From positions 19,271-83,270 of the forward strand of contig CAMCZZ010000016.1 in NCBI GenBank assembly GCA_945888375.1: a DNA stretch of 64,000 bases. Reading direction: 5' to 3'. This DNA is from Akkermansia muciniphila (GTDB lineage Bacteria; Verrucomicrobiota; Verrucomicrobiia; Opitutales; Opitutaceae). The notes below the pieces were generated by a model. The model was not told the DNA's origin. It searched no databases and worked only from the letters and a program-made list of their open reading frames with translations. Shown one piece after another: positions 56,851 through 64,000 of the stretch; position 1 is the first letter of the stretch; every line of letters begins with the position of its first letter. Position numbers and translations under genes: made by a program.

Positions 56851-58371
56851 TCAGAGCAGGGCGCGCTGGGCGACGAAGACCTCGCGGAGGGCGAGGCTGA
56901 GCTGGTCGTGAACGGCTTGGATTTTTTGGTAGCGGGCGTGGTTCTTTCGGTCGGGTTTGCAGCGGGTCTGCTCGTCCACCGCGACCACGGCCTTGGTGAA
57001 GTCGGACAGGCGGGCTTTTGTATTTCCGTCGCGCTGCGCCACGCACCAGGCCGCCTGCAAGGCGCCGCCGAGCGCCGCGCCTTCATCCTCCATCATCGCC
57101 ACCACGGGCACGCCGAAAATATCGGCCATGATCTGCCGCCAGACGGGTGACTTGGCGCCGCCCCCGGTCACGCGGATTTCCTTGGCCTTCACGCCGAGGA
57201 CGGCGAGGCGGCGCAGGCCGTAATTCAGGCCGAGGGTCACCCCTTCCATCGCGGCCCGGGCGAGGTGGGCGGCGTCGAGGGTCTGTTGGGTCAGGCCCAG
57301 CAGGGTGCCGGAGCCTGCGGGGACGTTGGGGGTGCGTTCTCCGGCGAAGTAGGGGAGCAGGACCAGACCGTTCGCGCCGGGGGGCACCGACTGCACGGCG
57401 GCCGCGAGGGCGGCATGGTCCTGGCCGAAGAGCTGGCGGACGCGTTCGGTAACGGTGGTGACGTTCATCGTGCAAAGCAGCGGCAGCCAGCCGCCGGTGG
57501 AGGAGCAAAAGGCGGCGATCTCGCCGGCGGGGTCCACCACCGGTTCCGCGGCATGGGCGTAGATCGTGCCGCTGGTGCCGAAGCTCGCGCTGATCACTCC
57601 CGGAGTGACATTCCCCGTGCCGATGGCCCCCATCATATTATCGCCACCTCCGGCGGAAACGACCACCCCGGGGGGCAGGCCGAGGCGGGCGGCGAGCTCA
57701 GGGCGCACCAAGCCGGGAGATTCGTGCGCTTCGGAAAGCGGGGGCAGCCAGCCGGCCAGACGCGGATCCACTGCCTGGATGGCGGCCTTGGACCAGGCGC
57801 GTTTACGGACGTCGAGCAGCGCCGTGCCGGAGGCGTCGCCGTATTCCATGAAGTAGGCGCCGGTCAGGTGAAAATTCAGGTAATCGTGCGGCAGCAGCAC
57901 GTGGCGGAGGCGTTTGTAATGCGCGGGTTCGTGGCGTTTCAGCCAAAGGATTTTGGGCGCGGTATAACCGGGGAGGATGAGGCTACCGGTGTGGCGCAGG
58001 GCGGCCTTGGCGCCGCCGAGTTTTTTGGTGATGAGGGCGCATTCCGCCACGGTGGAAGTATCGCACCAGAGCTTGGCCGGGCGGATCACCGCGCCGGCGG
58101 CGTCGAGCGGCACGAAGCCGTGTTGCTGGCCGGACACGCCTAGGCCGCGGATCTCGCTGGCGCGGGCGCCGACTTGGCGGACCACGTCGGTGATGGTCGC
58201 CTCGAGGGCGGCGACCCATTCGGCGGGGTGTTGCTCCATGTGTCCGGGGGGCAGGCCGGCGATCATCGCATGGGGGGCGCGCGCCTCGGCGATGACTTTA
58301 CGGGAGGCCAGGTCGAGAATGACGGCCTTGGTGGATTGGGTGCCGGAATCGATGCCGATGAAGAGGCTCAT
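56851..58371 (-). CDS. xylB: Xylulokinase XylB
   Basis: FGGY-family kinase that phosphorylates D-xylulose. The 506 residues begin FIGIDSGTQSTKAVILD and contain ISGQQHG-like VSGQQHGFVPLD, KLWCDTST, GGGDNMMGAIGTG, SFGTSGTIYA, and the ATP-site end VTGGGAKSPVWRQIMADIF with EGAALGGALQAAW. It would link xylose (from GH39) to the pentose phosphate route; xylA is not in the window. Divergent from the MYG1-like gene. Confidence 0.94.
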   Translation of the reverse strand: MSLFIGIDSGTQSTKAVILDLASRKVIAEARAPHAMIAGLPPGHMEQHPAEWVAALEATITDVVRQVGARASEIRGLGVSGQQHGFVPLDAAGAVIRPAKLWCDTSTVAECALITKKLGGAKAALRHTGSLILPGYTAPKILWLKRHEPAHYKRLRHVLLPHDYLNFHLTGAYFMEYGDASGTALLDVRKRAWSKAAIQAVDPRLAGWLPPLSEAHESPGLVRPELAARLGLPPGVVVSAGGGDNMMGAIGTGNVTPGVISASFGTSGTIYAHAAEPVVDPAGEIAAFCSSTGGWLPLLCTMNVTTVTERVRQLFGQDHAALAAAVQSVPPGANGLVLLPYFAGERTPNVPAGSGTLLGLTQQTLDAAHLARAAMEGVTLGLNYGLRRLAVLGVKAKEIRVTGGGAKSPVWRQIMADIFGVPVVAMMEDEGAALGGALQAAWCVAQRDGNTKARLSDFTKAVVAVDEQTRCKPDRKNHARYQKIQAVHDQLSLALREVFVAQRALL

Positions 58372-58506
58372 GGTGGAAAATGTTTTTTAAACTGAAGAAA
58401 AGGGACCGTTCCCCAAAAGGCCAAGAATCGGGAACCGGGGCCAGCAGATTTGCCGCGGTGCACAACGGTCGTTGCGGCGCGCCCTGTCCGGGCTACGGTC
58501 GGCGGC

Positions 58507-59376
58507 ATGATTTCGCCCAAGCTTCTGCTCACGCATCCCGGCGGTGCCCATAAAGACGAGTTCCTTGCCTGTTGCGTGCTGCTGGCGCGACATGCCGTCC
58601 CGGTGGAACGTCGCGAGCCCACCGAGGCCGACCTCGCCGCGCCCGAGGTGTGCGTGGTGGATGTGGGGCACCGTCATGAGCCCGAATTGAATAACTTCGA
58701 CCATCATCAATTTCCACGCGACCTGCCCCCGACCTGCTCCCTCTCGCTCATTTTGCAGCATCTGGGGCTTTACCCCGATGCCCGGGAGTTTTGCGAGTGG
58801 CTGGAGGCGACCGAGTGGTTTGATTGCCGGGGGCCGGTCGATACCGCCAAGTGGCTGGGGGTGGAGCGTTTCGTGCTGGGCAGGCTGATTTCGCCGGTCG
58901 ACCTCACCTTGCTGCGCCGCTTCGCCCAGGCTGCCCGTCTCGAGCCCGGGCAACCGCTCTGGGAGGTCATGCGCATGGTTGGAGAGGATATTCTGGGGCA
59001 CGTGACTTCGTCCCGCACGAAGCTCGACCAGCTGGCCGGCCTCGTGGTGCGTTGGGAATTACCGATCGGGGCCGGCCCGGGCGTGGTGGTGTTTATCCCG
59101 CGCACCGACTCGTTGGCTGACGACGTGGCTTCGGGTCTGGATCGCTTCATTGAGCGCCAGCCTTGGGCGCGGGACGTAGTGGGTTCCGTATATCCGGACC
59201 GCCGGGCCGGGGGCTACGGGCTGGGGCGCTTTCGCGACAATCCGCGGCTTGATTTTACCCGGATAGCGGGGGAGCCCGACGTGCACTTCGCCCATGCGCG
59301 GGGTTTTGTTGCCAAGACCTCCGCCTGCGAGGTGGCCCGGCTCCAGGCCCTTGTTATCGCGGCCGGCCAGCTGTGA
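58507..59376 (+). CDS. MYG1/UPF0160 family metal-dependent protein
   Basis: A 289-residue member of the MYG1 family, DHH-like phosphoesterases/exonucleases. LLTHPGGAHKDEFLACCVLL is the first metal motif (His10, His15, Asp17). The DHH motif is FDHHQF at residues 65-67. The end FAHARGFVAKTSACEVARL resembles the family's 'FVHA.gFiggn.s...A' tail. Slightly shorter than eukaryotic MYG1. Overlaps nothing; its start ATG is 58507 and the DTW gene follows 28 bp later. Confidence 0.85.
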   Translation: MISPKLLLTHPGGAHKDEFLACCVLLARHAVPVERREPTEADLAAPEVCVVDVGHRHEPELNNFDHHQFPRDLPPTCSLSLILQHLGLYPDAREFCEWLEATEWFDCRGPVDTAKWLGVERFVLGRLISPVDLTLLRRFAQAARLEPGQPLWEVMRMVGEDILGHVTSSRTKLDQLAGLVVRWELPIGAGPGVVVFIPRTDSLADDVASGLDRFIERQPWARDVVGSVYPDRRAGGYGLGRFRDNPRLDFTRIAGEPDVHFAHARGFVAKTSACEVARLQALVIAAGQL

Positions 59377-59404
59377 CTGCCCGCCGCCCCGTCTCGCTGG
59401 TCCT

Positions 59405-62781
<3,377 letters not shown>

Positions 62782-62923
62782 AGGAGCGAACCGGTTGCCC
62801 GCAAAACTCTCCGTGCTCCGAACCCCGCCCGCGGACTCGCGCTGACGGGTTTTTCGTTGGCGTTTTCCCACCAGTCCCGCGCCGGCCGGTTGCTATCGGG
62901 GGCAATCTCTGGCAGGGTGGGCT

Positions 62924-63499
62924 ATGCTTTTCCCCCTTCGGTTTTTCGTGCCCTTCCTTTTGGCGCTCGCCTCCATGTCCGCTGCACCCGCTTTCCCTGC
63001 CACCGCCGCCGGTGTGACCGAGCTGAAGACCCTTCCCGCCGGCTTGCTCGTCCGCAGCGAAACCCAGGGGGACTACTTTCAGAAAAGCGGTGAACTCTTC
63101 CGCCCGCTTTTCCGCTATATCCAGCGCAAAGACATCGCGATGACGACGCCGGTCGAGTCGCACCCGGGCGCTACCAGTGCGATGTTGTTCTGGGTGGGCG
63201 TGGCCGAACAACCCAAGGCCCGGGGCGATCTCCTGCCGTCCGCTCCGGCCGCCCCGGAAGGGGTGGTGGTTTTGGAAAGGCCCGCCCGGCTCGTGGCCAG
63301 TCACGCGGGACGTGGCGGTTATTCACGCGAGCGTTTTGAACAAGCACGCGAGGTCGTGCTCGCGTGGATCGCGAGCCGGTCCGATCTGCAAGTCGCCGGC
63401 GAGGCCTACGGCGTTTACTGGAACAGCCCCTTCGTGCCCCCGTTTTTGAAGCGCTACGAGGTGCACGTCCCCGTCAGTCCGACCCCGGCGAGGCCTTGA
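62924..63499 (+). CDS. Exported SOUL haem-binding family protein
   Basis: A 191-residue protein with a signal peptide (FFVPFLLALASMSAAPAFPA). The SOUL domain follows: LLVRSETQGDYFQKSGELFR, IQRKDIAMTTPVE and WNSPFVPPFLKRYEVHVP. SOUL proteins bind haem or tetrapyrroles; function in bacteria is unclear. Placed alone, 142 bp after icd. Confidence 0.87.
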   Translation: MLFPLRFFVPFLLALASMSAAPAFPATAAGVTELKTLPAGLLVRSETQGDYFQKSGELFRPLFRYIQRKDIAMTTPVESHPGATSAMLFWVGVAEQPKARGDLLPSAPAAPEGVVVLERPARLVASHAGRGGYSRERFEQAREVVLAWIASRSDLQVAGEAYGVYWNSPFVPPFLKRYEVHVPVSPTPARP

Positions 63500-63946
63500 G
63501 CCGGCCGGATCCCCGGGTGGTTTTTTAGCTACCTCCAGCCCGCGCTCCTTCCGTTGCCCGGGTCGCCTCGCTGCTCCGCCGTCCCACTGAACGATCCTGG
63601 TTCAGCTGCCCAACCCGGTGGCGACACCATCGAGCAGAAGCCGGCGGTTTTTTGGGCCGACTATTCATCCTAAAAAACGCAGTTGAAACCACGGATTACA
63701 CGGAGATCACGGATAACCAAGGCTTTATGAATCCAGTGGTCTTCACTTGGCGGGTGAATCCTTTTAGGCCTTAGTCGCCCTCGCAACGCTCTGAATCTGT
63801 GTAATCCGTGGTAAAGTTGAACTGCGGAATTTAGGTTCATTTACCACAACGGCGCGGTAGTGTCTTAAAAGTTCAGCAAAAGGTCGGGTCATGGAAGGGT
63901 GGTTTTGGTGACCAAACCTAAACCACAAACGAACAAGGAACCGACC
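63500..63946. repeat. Intergenic region with a long inverted-repeat element
   Basis: No gene is seen before 63947. ACCACGGATTACAC (63688-63701) is exactly inverted at GTGTAATCCGTGGT (63799-63812). The flanks also pair imperfectly (CGCAGTT near 63679 with AACTGCGG near 63820), giving an element of about 145 bp. T-runs at 63521-63526 and 63649-63654 follow GC-rich sequence but lack a clear stem. Confidence 0.6.
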
Positions 63947-63956
63947 ATGACCCGAC
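63883..63956 (+). promoter_or_regulatory. Inverted repeat that would hide the start codon of the edge gene
   Basis: GTCGGGTCATGG (63883-63894) is the exact inverse of CCATGACCCGAC (63945-63956), which includes the ATG at 63947. Inside the loop, GGTTT...AAACC around TGGTGACCA forms a second hairpin. An RNA starting upstream would fold and block translation, as in several insertion sequences. Confidence 0.5.
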
Positions 63957-64000
63957 AGAAGAAGAAAGTAGAGAAGATGAGCGACGCGCGCGAGCAGATG
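63947..64000 (+). CDS. Start of an unidentified gene running off the window, possibly a transposase
   Basis: Eighteen codons are visible: MTRQKKKVEKMSDAREQM, highly basic. The preceding AT-richer sequence (TGTCTTAAAAGTTCAGCAAAAGG from 63861) could be the left terminal repeat of a mobile element. That, and the start-codon-masking repeat, suggests a transposase, but 18 residues are too few to tell. Confidence 0.35.
   Translation, partial: MTRQKKKVEKMSDAREQM

Noticed and set aside
63507..63517. GGATCCCCGGG, which looks like part of a cloning polylinker
   Set aside because: Only 11 bases match and no further restriction-site sequence or vector follows; chance is likely in GC-rich DNA.

Overview
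The window is high-GC DNA from a Gram-negative, polysaccharide-degrading bacterium. The best guess is a member of Verrucomicrobiota, probably near Opitutaceae. That placement is an inference from the overall repertoire: a Rho with a very long N-terminal extension, a pilB/pilT/pilB/pilC run, E. coli-like AraFGH and YtfQRT-YjfF sugar importers among plant cell wall glycosidases, and no SusC/SusD pair. No rRNA or universal marker gene is present to confirm it. Most genes have no visible Shine-Dalgarno sequence and instead start behind a pyrimidine-rich leader.

Layout. 1-8.2 kb: 3' part of rho, then a type IV pilus block (GspE/PilB ATPase, PilT, second PilB, PilC) ending in a strong terminator. 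8.2-15.5 kb: an adenylate-kinase-like protein, a structured putative RNA with three hairpins, an HtrA/Deg-type protease overlapping a catalytically dead paralogue, and a U32-family protein. 15.9-30.2 kb: a pectin/arabinan/xylan utilisation region with araFGH, a sialate-O-acetylesterase-like enzyme, uxuA plus an SDR, a CE12 esterase, GH78, GH39 and GH51 enzymes, and what looks like the 3' scrap of a lost GH115 gene.

30.3-44.7 kb is mainly housekeeping: rpmJ-rpmE2 (both zinc-free forms), serB, a Na+/H+ antiporter-like protein, uvrB, nadA, a Fur-family regulator, a probable flagellar deletion scar (motE-like 5' part against a fliR 3' part), a DUF2256/TIGR01777/two-flavoprotein cluster, a Sec11/SipW-like signal peptidase, a rhodanese, a mannose-1-phosphate guanylyltransferase and ruvX. 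tRNA-Ile(CAU) follows.

44.9-54.6 kb is a second sugar region on the minus strand: secreted GH51, a complete YtfQRT-YjfF-type furanose importer, a second acetylesterase and a GH30 beta-1,6-galactanase-like enzyme, which together suggest use of arabinogalactan side chains. tRNA-Gln(UUG), hflX, a HAD phosphatase, xylB, a MYG1-like protein, a DTW-domain tRNA modifier, an S4 protein, monomeric isocitrate dehydrogenase and a SOUL-domain protein follow. The last 450 bp hold an inverted-repeat element and what may be the left end of a mobile element.

Together, secreted or periplasmic esterases and glycosidases would release arabinose, rhamnose, xylose and uronic acids. Two different ABC importers would take up pentose in pyranose and furanose form, and XylB, UxuA and the SDR would feed central metabolism. 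No sugar-responsive regulator is encoded beside either locus.
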